This document shows positions 26,959-36,189 of a stretch of DNA of 64,000 nt, piece after piece. The notes beneath the pieces are model-generated. The model did not search any database, had not been told where the DNA came from, and saw only the letters and a list, made by a program, of their open reading frames with translations. Location: the NCBI RefSeq assembly GCF_902459535.1, contig NZ_LR699554.1, positions 2,542,001-2,606,000 on the forward strand, read 5' to 3'. The position numbers were made by a program, and so were the translations under genes. The DNA is from Paraburkholderia dioscoreae. GTDB lineage: Bacteria > Pseudomonadota > Gammaproteobacteria > Burkholderiales > Burkholderiaceae. Position 1 is the first letter of the stretch. Each line of letters opens with the position of its first letter.

Positions 26959-27847
26959 ACGCTTCATTCCTTTGATGATCCGGGCGATGATCGCGCCGTT
27001 CGCGCAGTAGCCCTTCCTGCATGGCCGTGCCGACGAGATAGCCATCCTGATAGAGCGCGCCGCGCCCAAGACCGCGATTGTTGGTGGCGCACGGACCTTC
27101 CAGGTCGTAGTAGAACCACCGCTCGGGATGAATGGGCGCGTGAAACCACATTGCGTGATCGAGGCTCGCCGCCTGCATGGTCCGGTCCAGCGAACCACGT
27201 CCGCGAGGCCGCATCGCCGTGCTCATCAGATCGAGATCGCAAACATAGGCGAGTAGCGCATGAGCGAGCAGCGGGTCATCGCCACACGGCTCGCGAAGCC
27301 GGCACCAGATGCCGTTGACGGGGGGAAGCGGCCCCGGTTCGAGCCCTCTGCGCCACTGGTCGCTTCGCCGTTCGAACAGACGCATGATGAGCGGCACGTG
27401 CGAACGACAGTTCTCCAGCAGATGAAGCTGGTCGGCGTAGAACGCCTCTTCGGATTGCATCCGCTCGGGCGGAAAAACTTCCGGCATCGCCTGAAAGTGC
27501 CGGTACTCGCCCTCTGGTGACTGAAAAGATGCGGCACCACTGAAGATCGGCGTGTCATCCTGCAACGCCAGCACTAGCCGCGTACTGAAGTTGCGGCCTT
27601 CGCGAATGATCCGGACGTCGAACGTGATCGGCTTCGTCACATCGCCCGGCTGCAGGAAATACCCCTGCATGGAATGCAGCCGGTGCGGTTCGCGCACGGT
27701 TTGCCCCATCGCCATGATCGACTGGGCCAGCATCTGGCCGCCGTAGATCCGGCGCGCGCCATCCGGCGGCGACCAGCCGGTGAAGCGCGTAAGGGTCTCC
27801 CGTCTGAGCCGCAACAGATCCAGCAGACCCGCCACCGTCAGCGCCAT
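26939..27847 (-). CDS. Acyl-CoA thioesterase II (TesB-like)
   Basis: The 302-residue protein is a double-hotdog thioesterase: 'RIYGGQMLAQSIMA', 'HSMQGYFLQPGD', the catalytic Asp segment 'ASLDHAMWFHAP', and 'NNRGLGRGALYQDGYLVG' with 'AMQEGLLR'. It hydrolyses acyl-CoA esters and may release a trapped intermediate or recycle CoA. Its start follows the [2Fe-2S] ferredoxin stop by ten bases, and its 3' end overlaps the ligase gene. Ligase and thioesterase in one operon implies control of CoA load. Confidence 0.93.
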   Translation of the reverse strand: MALTVAGLLDLLRLRRETLTRFTGWSPPDGARRIYGGQMLAQSIMAMGQTVREPHRLHSMQGYFLQPGDVTKPITFDVRIIREGRNFSTRLVLALQDDTPIFSGAASFQSPEGEYRHFQAMPEVFPPERMQSEEAFYADQLHLLENCRSHVPLIMRLFERRSDQWRRGLEPGPLPPVNGIWCRLREPCGDDPLLAHALLAYVCDLDLMSTAMRPRGRGSLDRTMQAASLDHAMWFHAPIHPERWFYYDLEGPCATNNRGLGRGALYQDGYLVGTAMQEGLLRERRDHRPDHQRNEAYGPMGR

Positions 27848-27857
27848 GGCCGGCCGC

Positions 27858-28169
27858 TCAACCAGGAATCGCGACGACGAGCCCGTCGAGCTCCGGCGTG
27901 ATCTCGATCTGGCAACTCAGACGGCTATTGCTGCGCAGCGCGCTCGACGCCGCCAGCATATCCTTCTCGATGTCGCACGCTTCGCCGACAACCTCCATCC
28001 ACGCCTCGTCCACATAAACCTCGCAGGTCGCGCAGCTACACGCGCCGCCGCATTCCGCGGCAAGGCCTTCGATCATGTGGTCCACCGCGCCTTGCATGAC
28101 CGAGCTGCCCAGCGGCACGTCGGCCTCGGTGATTTGTCCATTTGCCTGAACGTATTTGATAACCGGCAT
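27858..28169 (-). CDS. [2Fe-2S] ferredoxin (putidaredoxin/adrenodoxin type)
   Basis: The 103-residue protein has the four cluster ligands Cys40, Cys46, Cys49 ('CGGACSCATC') and Cys86 ('SRLSCQIE'), the family spacing C-x5-C-x2-C-x36-C. It opens 'MPVIKYVQANGQI' and has 'YVDEAWMEVVG' after the cluster loop. It carries single electrons from the reductase next door to a P450 or other oxygenase. No P450 adjoins it, so its partner is probably the P450 at 4.5-5.7 kb, which has no redox genes of its own. Confidence 0.95.
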   Translation of the reverse strand: MPVIKYVQANGQITEADVPLGSSVMQGAVDHMIEGLAAECGGACSCATCEVYVDEAWMEVVGEACDIEKDMLAASSALRSNSRLSCQIEITPELDGLVVAIPG

Positions 28170-28193
28170 CGCACACCCCTCTTAACGCAAAAG

Positions 28194-29432
28194 TTAGTCC
28201 ACTACTCTCACAGCCTCGACCAGCGACTTGAGCGACAAAGTCTCGTCGGCCAGTTGTACCGCGCTCACTTCGATCCGCTCCGCAATGAGCTTCTTGCTGA
28301 ACATGAATTCCTGCGGACGATTGACGCAGTCCGCTGCAATCAGCCGGCCACTTTTCAGGTAGAACGCACAGAAGCTGCGGCTACCTTCCCGATCGCCGCG
28401 CACCACGACCTCGTCATAGCCCTGATTGAGCCCGGCAATCTGCAGTTTGATGTCGTATTGGTCCGACCAGAACCATGGCAGCGCGGAGTACGGCTTGTCC
28501 TTGCCACATAACGCGGCGGCAGCGCTCTTCGCCTGTTCGGTTGCGTTGGGCACGGATTCCAGTCTGATGTAGCCGTAGTAAGGCGACGGATGCATGGTGC
28601 AATCGCCGGCGCCCACGATGTCCGGGTCGGCGGTGCGGGCGCAGGCGTCGACGAGAATGCCGTTATCCGTGGCCAGATTCGCGTCGGCAGCGAGTTCGAC
28701 ATTCGGCATCACGCCCACACCGATAATCACCAGGTCTGCGGGATACGACGTGCCGTCCGCGCAAACAACCTGATCGACGCGCGTCTCCCCCTCAAAGCCT
28801 CGCACCGCGACGCCGGTGTGAATGACCACGCCTTCTTCCCGGTGCACGCGCTCGAAGAATCCGGACACTTGCGGTGCCGTTACGCGAGCCAGCACGCGCG
28901 GCGCCATTTCAAGGACGGTGGTGCGCATGCCGAGCTTCGTCAACACAGCTGCGGTCTCGAGTCCGATATAGCCGCCACCGACGATCACCGCATGGCCGCC
29001 GGCGCGCACTTCCGCGCGAATCCGGTCGATATCGCCAATATTGCGCAGATAGTGAACCCCGGGCAGCGTCGAGCCCGGCAGCGTCACCGTTCGCACGCGG
29101 GTGCCGGTACACAAAGCAAGCTTGTCGTACGCCAGTTTTTCACCGCTTCGCAGCGAGACTGTCTTGCCGCCACGGTCGATCGATTCGACCCGATCGCCGA
29201 GGCGAAACTCGATATTGAAGCGGGTGTACACGTCGGCGGCACGAATCAGCAGATCGTCCGCATGCTTGTCGCCAAGCAGGTATGCCTTCGACAGCGGCGG
29301 CCTGTGATAAGGCAAATACGGCTCGTCGCCGACCACGACGATGCGGCCTTCCCAGCCTTCCTGCCGAAGGCTCGGAGCGAGTTGCGCCGCGGCGTGACTC
29401 GCTCCGACGATGATGCAGGTCCGTTCCATCAT
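28194..29432 (-). CDS. FAD-dependent ferredoxin reductase, second copy
   Basis: ATG 29432 follows AAGGAG at six bases; the protein has 412 residues. It contains 'CIIVGASHAAAQLAPSL' as FAD motif, 'PYHRPPLSKAYLLG', the NAD motif 'VIVGGGYIGLETAAVLTKLG', and 'VGAGDCTMHPS'. The first glycine motif is the GASHAA variant common in this branch. It is directly upstream of the [2Fe-2S] ferredoxin and should reduce it with NADH. It is a distant paralogue of the reductase at 21.6 kb. Confidence 0.93.
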   Translation of the reverse strand: MMERTCIIVGASHAAAQLAPSLRQEGWEGRIVVVGDEPYLPYHRPPLSKAYLLGDKHADDLLIRAADVYTRFNIEFRLGDRVESIDRGGKTVSLRSGEKLAYDKLALCTGTRVRTVTLPGSTLPGVHYLRNIGDIDRIRAEVRAGGHAVIVGGGYIGLETAAVLTKLGMRTTVLEMAPRVLARVTAPQVSGFFERVHREEGVVIHTGVAVRGFEGETRVDQVVCADGTSYPADLVIIGVGVMPNVELAADANLATDNGILVDACARTADPDIVGAGDCTMHPSPYYGYIRLESVPNATEQAKSAAAALCGKDKPYSALPWFWSDQYDIKLQIAGLNQGYDEVVVRGDREGSRSFCAFYLKSGRLIAADCVNRPQEFMFSKKLIAERIEVSAVQLADETLSLKSLVEAVRVVD

Positions 29433-29475
29433 GCTTGTCTCCTTGCCTGCTCTTTTACTGATGCGCTCGCCTGGG

Positions 29476-30639
29476 CTAGCCGTCGACGGAAGGCCAGCCG
29501 CTCGCACCCCGCCCAAGTACTTCCTCGTTGTGCTGCCCCAGTAACGGCGGCGCACTGCGGATCTGCGTGGGCGTTCCCGAGAATTGCAGCGGGTTGTTGA
29601 TGACCTTGAATTCGCCGCCTTTCGGATGCTGGACTGTCTTCAGCAAAGTCTCGACCACATGCGGGTCGCTGAATACTTCGGGCCAAGTGCGAACCGAGCC
29701 GTAAATGGCGCCGGCGGCCGACAGCACGCGCTCCCACTGCGCGAGATCACGGGTCGCGAAAATCGCGGAGAGGCGTGCGTCCACCTCCGCACGGTTCTCC
29801 AGACGTGCGGCTTTCGTCGCAAAACGCGGGTCGCCCTTCAACTCACTCGCATCCATCGCGTCACACAACACGTGCCAGAACTTGTCGTTGATCGTGATGA
29901 TCATGATGTCGCGGCCGTCGGCGGTCGCGTAGGTGTTGTTCGGCACGATGTCCCAGTGCTGGTTGCCCATCCGGCCCGGTGTCTTGCCCGTCAGATCGAA
30001 ATAGACGTCGCGCGGCACCTGGCTGAAAATACTCGCGTCGAGCATTGAGAGGTCGACGCGTTGTCCCTCGCCGGTTCGCTCACGCGCCTGCAACGCCGTC
30101 AGGATGCCGATCGTCGCGACCAACGCCGTCACCAGATCGGAAAACGGAAAGCCCGTCTTGAGTGGCCCCGACTCTTCCGTGCCGGTCACCTGCATCACGC
30201 CCGACACCGCCTGAATGACCATGTCGAGCGCAGGCCGGTTTTTGTCAGGGCCATGACGACCGAAGCCCGAGATCGAGCAATACACCAGACGCGGATTGAG
30301 CTTGCGCAGCGCTTCGTACCCAAGCCCCGCTTTATCCGTCAGACCCGGCCGGAAGTTTTCGACCAGTACGTCCGCTTCCAGGGCCAACGCCAGCGCCGCA
30401 GCTCGCCCATCCTCGCTCTTCAGATCGAGCACGATGCCGCGCTTGTTTCGATTCACGCCGAGAAAGAACGCCCCATCGCCGTTCAGCGTCGTTTCGCCCG
30501 AGCGACGAAACGGGTCGCCGTCGGGCTGCTCGACCTTGATTACGTCTGCGCCCGAATCGCCCAGCATCATCGTGGCGAAAGGGCCCGTCATCATCTGGGT
30601 GAAGTCGAGTACCTTCAACCCTTTGAGTGCCGTGTTCAT
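29476..30639 (-). CDS. CaiB/BaiF family CoA-transferase (third of three)
   Basis: The 387-residue protein has 'GLKVLDFTQMMTGPFATMML', 'GADVIKVEQPDGDPFRR', 'NRNKRGIVLDLK', catalytic Asp168 in 'FPFSDLVTAL' and 'RERTGEGQRVDLSMLDASIF'. It is a full-length formyl-CoA-transferase-like enzyme. Its start overlaps the crotonase stop by four bases (ATGA), so it is co-translated with it. Together with the ligase and the acyl-CoA dehydrogenase it points to CoA-thioester degradation of an acid. Confidence 0.93.
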   Translation of the reverse strand: MNTALKGLKVLDFTQMMTGPFATMMLGDSGADVIKVEQPDGDPFRRSGETTLNGDGAFFLGVNRNKRGIVLDLKSEDGRAAALALALEADVLVENFRPGLTDKAGLGYEALRKLNPRLVYCSISGFGRHGPDKNRPALDMVIQAVSGVMQVTGTEESGPLKTGFPFSDLVTALVATIGILTALQARERTGEGQRVDLSMLDASIFSQVPRDVYFDLTGKTPGRMGNQHWDIVPNNTYATADGRDIMIITINDKFWHVLCDAMDASELKGDPRFATKAARLENRAEVDARLSAIFATRDLAQWERVLSAAGAIYGSVRTWPEVFSDPHVVETLLKTVQHPKGGEFKVINNPLQFSGTPTQIRSAPPLLGQHNEEVLGRGASGWPSVDG

Positions 30640-31502
30640 GCCTTTTCCTTTGCCACGTAGAACGCCTCACGCTCGTGATTCGACGCGCGCACGCCCTTGT
30701 CCCGCCGCTGCTTCATAAAGTTGTATTCGTCGCTCTCATAGCGCACATTGGTAGCCAGCGCGTGCAGCACGTGCCCATAGGAGAACTGTGCGTCGATACC
30801 CAATGCGTTCATTGCCAGGTTGGTCGCGGCCTTGCCCATCACGATGCCGTCACGCGGCAAGCGCACGATCCGCTCGGCCCACTCCTCGCCTGCCTCGGTG
30901 AGCGATGCCGCCGGCACGACCTTGTTGACCAGACCGTTGGCGAGGCAGGTTTGCGCATCCCACACATCCGCCATCAGTAACAGCTCGCGCGCCTTGCGCG
31001 GACCCAGCGTCATCATTTCCCACGCCGCGAAGTAGGCCGCGCCGGACAGACCGAGCTTCTGCTCCGGGTGCCCCATCTTCGCGGTGTCCGCTGCGATCAC
31101 GAGATCCGAGGATTCGGCCAGATAGAGGCCGCCGCCCAGGCAATAGCCTTTCACCAGCGACAGCGTGGGTTTCAGGAACTTGAAGATGCGCTCGAAGCGT
31201 TCGATATACCGCTTGTCGTGCAACAGCCGGGCGCGCTGGCTCGGCTTGCGCGGCCGGCCCTTGTCGTCATAGGTCGTCTTGCCGTACTCGGTGCCGACTT
31301 CAGCCAGGTCGTGGCCCGTGGTGAAATCGTCGCCGGCTCCTTGCAGGACGACAACGCGCACGTCGTCGTCGGCTTCGGCGCGGTCGTAGCCCGTCATCAA
31401 CTGATCGAGCATTTCGCTGGTCATTGCATTTTTCTTCTCCGGGCGATTGATCGTGATATACGCCCGTCCGTCCTTCGCAACATAGTCGATGCTGCCAGTC
31501 AT
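30636..31502 (-). CDS. Enoyl-CoA hydratase/isomerase family (crotonase) protein
   Basis: The 288-residue protein has the crotonase fold: 'AYITINRPEKKNAMTSEML', oxyanion-hole segments 'GDDFTTGHDL' and 'VKGYCLGGGLYLAESSDLVIA', and 'MGHPEQKLGLSG'. In classical hydratases a Glu follows GGG-C; here the position is Tyr (GGGLYL), while the second Glu is kept in 'HPEQKLG'. With one of the two catalytic acids missing, it may be an isomerase, hydrolase or ring-opening crotonase rather than a plain hydratase. It lies between the aldehyde dehydrogenase and CoA-transferase genes in the long operon. Confidence 0.9.
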   Translation of the reverse strand: MTGSIDYVAKDGRAYITINRPEKKNAMTSEMLDQLMTGYDRAEADDDVRVVVLQGAGDDFTTGHDLAEVGTEYGKTTYDDKGRPRKPSQRARLLHDKRYIERFERIFKFLKPTLSLVKGYCLGGGLYLAESSDLVIAADTAKMGHPEQKLGLSGAAYFAAWEMMTLGPRKARELLLMADVWDAQTCLANGLVNKVVPAASLTEAGEEWAERIVRLPRDGIVMGKAATNLAMNALGIDAQFSYGHVLHALATNVRYESDEYNFMKQRRDKGVRASNHEREAFYVAKEKA

Positions 31503-31541
31503 GCTGTTCTCCTCCGCGCCCGCATGGAACAGGCGCCGTTA

Positions 31542-33041
31542 TCAGTTGTTCAGGTTGATCGCTACTGCCTTGACCTCTGTATAGAGCTTGATCGCGTCGT
31601 AGCCGCGCTCGCGGCCCCAGCCGGACTGTTTATAGCCGCCGTATGGCAGCGTCGCATCCGGTGAAGACAACGCATTCACATTGACGATGCCCGCCTGCAA
31701 CCGCCGCGCCATCTTGTGCGCGCGGCCCAGGTCCTTGGTCCAGATGCTCGCGGCAAGTCCATAAGTGGTGGCGTTGGCGGTGGCCGCGATACTGTCGAGA
31801 TCTTCGTCGTTGAAAGACATGGCGCAAAGCACTGGCCCGAAAATTTCTTCGTCATGCACGCGCATGCCGGGCTTCACACCGGTCAATACGGTGGGTTGCA
31901 CGAAGTAGCCGTGCTCGCCACTCGCTTGGCCACCCGCGAACAGCGTCGCGCCTTCCTGCTGCCCCTGGTCGATATAGCCGGCAACCCGGTCCAGTTGACG
32001 CCGCGAGATGACCGGGCCCATCTGCGTGCCCGCGTCCATACCGTGCCCCATCTTCATCGCATTCGCGCGTTTCGCGATGCCGTCCAACACTTCGTCGAAC
32101 ACACGTTCATGCACATAGAGCCGCGAGCCGGCCGCGCAGATCTGCCCGGCGTGGAAAAATATGGACGAACACACGCCCGCGGCTGCGGCCTCGAGATTTG
32201 CGTCGGGGAATACGATGACCGGCGACTTGCCGCCCAACTCCAGCGATACCCGCTTCAGATTCCCGCTTGCGGCCTGTACGATCCGACGGCCGGTTTCGCC
32301 CGAACCGGTGAAAGCCACCTTGTCGATACCAGGGTGAGCGGCAATCGCAGCGCCGACCGGATTGCCGAAACCAGTCACGATATTCAGCACGCCAGCCGGA
32401 ATCCCCGCGTCTAGCGCGAGTTCGCCGAGCCGCAGAGCGGTCAGCGGGGTCTGCTCGGACGGTTTCATGACGATCGTGCAGCCGGTGGCAAGAGCCGGCG
32501 CGATCTTCCACATCGCCATATTCAACGGAAAATTCCAGGGGATGATCTGCCCCACCACGCCGACCGGCTCGCGCAGCGTGTACGCATGCCACTCGCCCGG
32601 CATTGAAACATTCGGCGTCTCGCCGCCCATCTTGGTGGTCCAGCCGGCCATGTAACGCAGCATTTCAGCGATGCCCACCACGTCGCCATTGCGGCAGAAC
32701 GGCAGCGGCTTGCCGCTGTTGATACATTCGAGTTCGGCGAGTTCGTCCGCGTGATCTTCGATCAGGCTTGCAAAGCGCAGCATCATCCGCGTGCGCTCGG
32801 CCGGGGTGACTTTGCTCCACGGTCCTTCGAACGCGCGGCGCGCGGCGTGGACCGCACGATCGACGTCGGTTGCCGACGCTTCCGCCGCAGTGGCGATCAC
32901 CGCACCGGTGCCGGGATCGACGATGTCGGTGCGGCGGCCGGAGTCGGACTCCACCATGCGACCATCGATCAGCAGTTGATGCGTGCGCGACAGAAAGCTG
33001 CGTGCCGCTTCGCCGAGTCCGGGATGTAACGTCGAGGTCAT
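31542..33041 (-). CDS. NAD(P)-dependent aldehyde dehydrogenase
   Basis: The 499-residue protein carries every ALDH landmark: 'IIPWNFPLNMAMWKIAPAL', cofactor loop 'FTGSGETGRRI', general base Glu268 in 'SLELGGKSPV', and nucleophile Cys302 in 'FFHAGQICAAGSRLYV'. It oxidises an aldehyde to an acid in the cytoplasm. It fits after a P450 and SDR that make an alcohol and aldehyde, and before the CoA ligase. It is of the betaine/phenylacetaldehyde dehydrogenase branch by its length and C-terminus. Confidence 0.95.
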   Translation of the reverse strand: MTSTLHPGLGEAARSFLSRTHQLLIDGRMVESDSGRRTDIVDPGTGAVIATAAEASATDVDRAVHAARRAFEGPWSKVTPAERTRMMLRFASLIEDHADELAELECINSGKPLPFCRNGDVVGIAEMLRYMAGWTTKMGGETPNVSMPGEWHAYTLREPVGVVGQIIPWNFPLNMAMWKIAPALATGCTIVMKPSEQTPLTALRLGELALDAGIPAGVLNIVTGFGNPVGAAIAAHPGIDKVAFTGSGETGRRIVQAASGNLKRVSLELGGKSPVIVFPDANLEAAAAGVCSSIFFHAGQICAAGSRLYVHERVFDEVLDGIAKRANAMKMGHGMDAGTQMGPVISRRQLDRVAGYIDQGQQEGATLFAGGQASGEHGYFVQPTVLTGVKPGMRVHDEEIFGPVLCAMSFNDEDLDSIAATANATTYGLAASIWTKDLGRAHKMARRLQAGIVNVNALSSPDATLPYGGYKQSGWGRERGYDAIKLYTEVKAVAINLNN

Positions 33042-33080
33042 GTCAGTGCCCTTTCTGTGTCAATGAATAGATGGCGTCAT

Positions 33081-34223
33081 TCATTTGCCAAGCAGTTGCC
33101 GCGCGATGATCACGCGGTGAATTTCGTTCGTGCCTTCCAGGATCTGGTTCAGCTTCGCGTCGCGCATGAAGCGTTCGACCGGATACTCGGTCGAGTAACC
33201 ATACGAACCGTGTACCTGCACCGATTCCAGAGCGACTTCCATGGCGATATCGGTGACGAAACACTTCACGATGGAGGACAGCAAGGTCAGGCGGCTGCTA
33301 TCACCGGCATCGATTTCCTGAGTGCTCGTATAGAGCAGCGTGCGGGCAGCTTCGATCTTCATTGCCATGTCGGCCAGCTTGAACTGAATGGCCTGAAAGT
33401 CGCCGATCCGCTTGCCGAACTGCCGGCGGTCCTTCGCGTAGTTGACCGACTCGTCCATGGCCGCCTGCGCGAGCCCCAGTGAGGACGCCGCCACCGACGG
33501 CCGGTTCAGGTCGAGAATCTTCATGCATGCCTTGAAGCCGTTGCCTTCCTCCCCGAGCAGGCAGTCGGCATCGATACGCATGTCTTCGAAAAACACCTGA
33601 TAGGTCGGCGATCCATGCCGCCCCATCTTCACTTCCTTGCGGCCGATCTTCAGCCCAGGCGTTTTCGTATCCACCAGGAACACACTGATGCCATCGTGAC
33701 CCCGGCCTTCGGCAGTGCGCGCGAACAGCAGCATGTAATTGGCCTGAGCTGCCCACGTAATCCAGCTTTTCTGCCCGTTGACCACATACGAGTTGCCGTC
33801 GCGCCGAGCCGTGGTGCGAATCGCGGAAACATCGGAACCGGCCTCCGGTTCGGTGATCGCCACCGCCGAAATCGTGCGGCCCTTCGCCGCTTCCGGCAGA
33901 TAGCGCTGCTTTTGCGCTTCGCTGCCGAAATGCAGCAGCGGCAGAATCAAACCGATCGAGTTGTTCGCGCACAAGGTCGATGCCGCGAGCGACACCTTGC
34001 CGATTTCTTCTTTCGCGATGCAAACCGATGTCAGATCGCCGCCGGGGCCGCCGTATTCATCCGGCACCCACATCTGCAGCAAGCCCAGGTCGCCGAACAC
34101 CTCGACCAGTTCTTCCGGAAAGCGTTTGGTCTCCTCCATTCCCGCGACGAGTGGTCGAACCTGTTCTTCCGCGACCCTGCGGACCATGTCGCGCAGCATC
34201 TCCTGCTCTTCGCTGAATTTCAC
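33081..34223 (-). CDS. Acyl-CoA dehydrogenase
   Basis: The 380-residue flavoprotein has 'AITEPEAGSD' (122-131), 'VVNGQKSWITWAAQA' (147-161), 'YAKDRRQFGKRIGDFQAIQF' and the catalytic base Glu363 in 'ILEGTNEIHRV'. The Glu position is that of short/medium-chain acyl-CoA dehydrogenases rather than the isovaleryl type. It desaturates an acyl-CoA at C2-C3 and hands electrons to ETF; an etfBA pair is encoded at 10.4-12.1 kb. It opens the beta-oxidation part of the operon. Confidence 0.95.
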   Translation of the reverse strand: MKFSEEQEMLRDMVRRVAEEQVRPLVAGMEETKRFPEELVEVFGDLGLLQMWVPDEYGGPGGDLTSVCIAKEEIGKVSLAASTLCANNSIGLILPLLHFGSEAQKQRYLPEAAKGRTISAVAITEPEAGSDVSAIRTTARRDGNSYVVNGQKSWITWAAQANYMLLFARTAEGRGHDGISVFLVDTKTPGLKIGRKEVKMGRHGSPTYQVFFEDMRIDADCLLGEEGNGFKACMKILDLNRPSVAASSLGLAQAAMDESVNYAKDRRQFGKRIGDFQAIQFKLADMAMKIEAARTLLYTSTQEIDAGDSSRLTLLSSIVKCFVTDIAMEVALESVQVHGSYGYSTEYPVERFMRDAKLNQILEGTNEIHRVIIARQLLGK

Positions 34224-34277
34224 TACGGTCTCCTTGCGTCGCGTGTTGTTGAATGTGTCCAGGATGATCCGCGCGCA

Positions 34278-35219
34278 TCACGCGGATTTCAGCTCGCGAA
34301 AACCGAGCGCGCTCATGACCGGTTCGTCGCTGACGCGAATCAGTTGCGACCAGTCCGCGAGGCCCTCGATCGTGAAGGCGTGCCAGCAAGGAATCGCGAT
34401 CATGTCGCCGCGCGCGAGCTCGACGGTGCCGAGTTGTTCGACGGTGACCTGCACGCTTCCGCGCGTGACGGTGAAGAGGTTGTTGTCGATCCGCTTGTCA
34501 TGCGCGTGCGGCTGTCCCCGTTCGATGCCCAGCGCCTGCAAGCCGATCGTCTTGAGTCCACCCGGCGCGATATCCACGATGCCTTTCTCTCGTGTGCCCC
34601 GGTCGAGATCGATGCCTTTATGCCGCAGCGGCGAGTCCGGTTCGTGCGCGGTAACCGCTTCGTTGCGTTGCGGATGGTCCTCGAAGTACATGCACTCCAG
34701 GTTTTGCACGAGCGGCACGTCCAGAAAATCGATCCAGAAAGCGGGTTCGTTGCCGAAGTTACTGTGGCCGTGCCAATGCCACGAAGGCGTCAGCACCACG
34801 TCGCCCGGCGCGACATCCACCTGCACGCCATTGACGATCGTGAATGTGTCCGTGCCCGCATCGAGAATCAACCGCAACGCATTTGGAGAGTGACGGTGGG
34901 AGCGAGCCGTTTCGCCTGGAAGAACCAGTTGATACGCGGCCACCAGGTTGCGGCAGGTCGGATATATGTTGTCCGCAATCGGATTGACCATGATCAGATT
35001 GCGGCGCTCGGCCTGCTCGGGCGACACGAACTCGCATGCTGCGTCGAGCGCGGCGCGCGCATCGGCGTAACGCCAGACGGCGGGAACAAACCGGGGACGT
35101 GGCACCTGCCACATTTGCGGCACTTTCTTGGCCCAGCCCGGCGACAGCGCGCGAGCCTGCAGGGCGTCGAAGTAACCATCGGGGGCCGCCTGGTTCGGCG
35201 TAGCGGTTTCAGACATCAC
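34278..35219 (-). CDS. Gentisate 1,2-dioxygenase-like bicupin ring-cleavage enzyme
   Basis: The 313-residue protein has two cupin domains. The first holds 'ETARSHRHSPNALRLILDAG' (His-x-His plus the family Arg), with 'VDVAPGDVVLTPSWHWHGH' downstream; the second holds 'RGQPHAHDKRIDNNLFTVTRG' and 'GDMIAIPCWHAF'. This is the layout of gentisate, salicylate and 1-hydroxy-2-naphthoate dioxygenases, which use Fe(II) to split a ring next to a carboxyl group. It is 30-50 residues shorter than typical gentisate dioxygenase. Flanking monooxygenase and FAH genes complete a gentisate-like route. The exact substrate is inferred only. Confidence 0.85.
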   Translation of the reverse strand: MMSETATPNQAAPDGYFDALQARALSPGWAKKVPQMWQVPRPRFVPAVWRYADARAALDAACEFVSPEQAERRNLIMVNPIADNIYPTCRNLVAAYQLVLPGETARSHRHSPNALRLILDAGTDTFTIVNGVQVDVAPGDVVLTPSWHWHGHSNFGNEPAFWIDFLDVPLVQNLECMYFEDHPQRNEAVTAHEPDSPLRHKGIDLDRGTREKGIVDIAPGGLKTIGLQALGIERGQPHAHDKRIDNNLFTVTRGSVQVTVEQLGTVELARGDMIAIPCWHAFTIEGLADWSQLIRVSDEPVMSALGFRELKSA

Positions 35220-35286
35220 AGTCCTCTGCTAGGGTGCCGTCGGGAAATGACGGCTTGCGATACGGCGCAATCGGTAAATCGCGGCG

Positions 35287-36189
35287 TTACACGGCCAGTC
35301 CGGCCTTTTCCTTGTTCCATACCGGATGGTCGCCAACGGTGCCGCGCGTGACCGGCAAGCGCATCGATCCCACACCGTCAATCTCGATCTCGATGACATC
35401 CCCCTCTTCGACCGGTCCGACGCCCGCCGGCGTCCCGCTCGCGATGATGTCGCCAGGTTCGAGCGTCATCACCGCCGAGGACATCGCGATCATGTCTGGA
35501 ATATTCACGATAAGATTCCGGGTCGACGCCGACTGGCGCTCCTCGCCATTCACGCGCAGACGCATCTCGATGTTGTCGAAATCGGCGATTTCATCGGCGG
35601 TGGTGATCCATGGTCCGGTTGGGCAGAACGTGTCGTACGATTTGCGCATCACGCGTTCTTCCTTGCCGCGAACGACCATATCCAGCAGGCAGGTAAAGCC
35701 GAACACGTAGGAGCGGCTGTCGGCATGCAATACACCCCGACCGCGCTTGCCGATAATGATGCCGAGCTCGCACTCGTGATGAACTTCGCGCCCGGCGAGC
35801 GGCGGCAACACGATACTGTCGGCCGGACCGCTGAGACTTGAATTCGCCTTGAGGAAAAAACCCTGCCCGCTTGCCTTGAACGAAGAAATCACGCCAGTGC
35901 CGACACCTTTCATTTCGTCGATGTGGGCGTGATAGTTCGCCGGAAACGCGATCACCTTGTTCGGCCATTGAACCGGCGCTTCAAGACGCACTTCTGCCAG
36001 TGCGCGACCCGTTCTGGAGTGCAGTGCATCCAGCAATGCGGGATGCAGCCGATCCCATTGCGCGACAAAACGCACCATGCCGACGGGTGGCCATGCGCCA
36101 GGCTCTGCACCCGCGATGTCGGTGACGTCGATAACACTGCCTTCGCGCACGATGCCGATGCGTCCGTTGTCGAAAGATACGAGTCTCAT
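35287..36189 (-). CDS. Fumarylacetoacetate hydrolase family protein
   Basis: The 300-residue protein has the FAH C-terminal domain from about residue 95. The metal-binding acids lie in 'REVHHECELGIIIGK' (two Glu) and 'GFTCLLDMVVRGKEERV' (Asp), then 'SYDTFCPTGPWI', and 'ASGTPAGVGPVEEGDVIEIEI'. Such enzymes cleave C-C bonds in acylpyruvates or isomerise ring-fission products. It follows the monooxygenase by a four-base overlap and precedes the dioxygenase, so hydrolysis of a fumarylpyruvate- or maleylpyruvate-like product is likely. The N-terminal 90 residues are typical of the 300-residue branch. Confidence 0.92.
   Translation of the reverse strand: MRLVSFDNGRIGIVREGSVIDVTDIAGAEPGAWPPVGMVRFVAQWDRLHPALLDALHSRTGRALAEVRLEAPVQWPNKVIAFPANYHAHIDEMKGVGTGVISSFKASGQGFFLKANSSLSGPADSIVLPPLAGREVHHECELGIIIGKRGRGVLHADSRSYVFGFTCLLDMVVRGKEERVMRKSYDTFCPTGPWITTADEIADFDNIEMRLRVNGEERQSASTRNLIVNIPDMIAMSSAVMTLEPGDIIASGTPAGVGPVEEGDVIEIEIDGVGSMRLPVTRGTVGDHPVWNKEKAGLAV

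Noticed and set aside
33615..35351. A 578-codon open frame on the plus strand
   Set aside because: It lies antisense to the acyl-CoA dehydrogenase and bicupin genes, whose family motifs are complete. High G+C genes often leave long antisense frames open.
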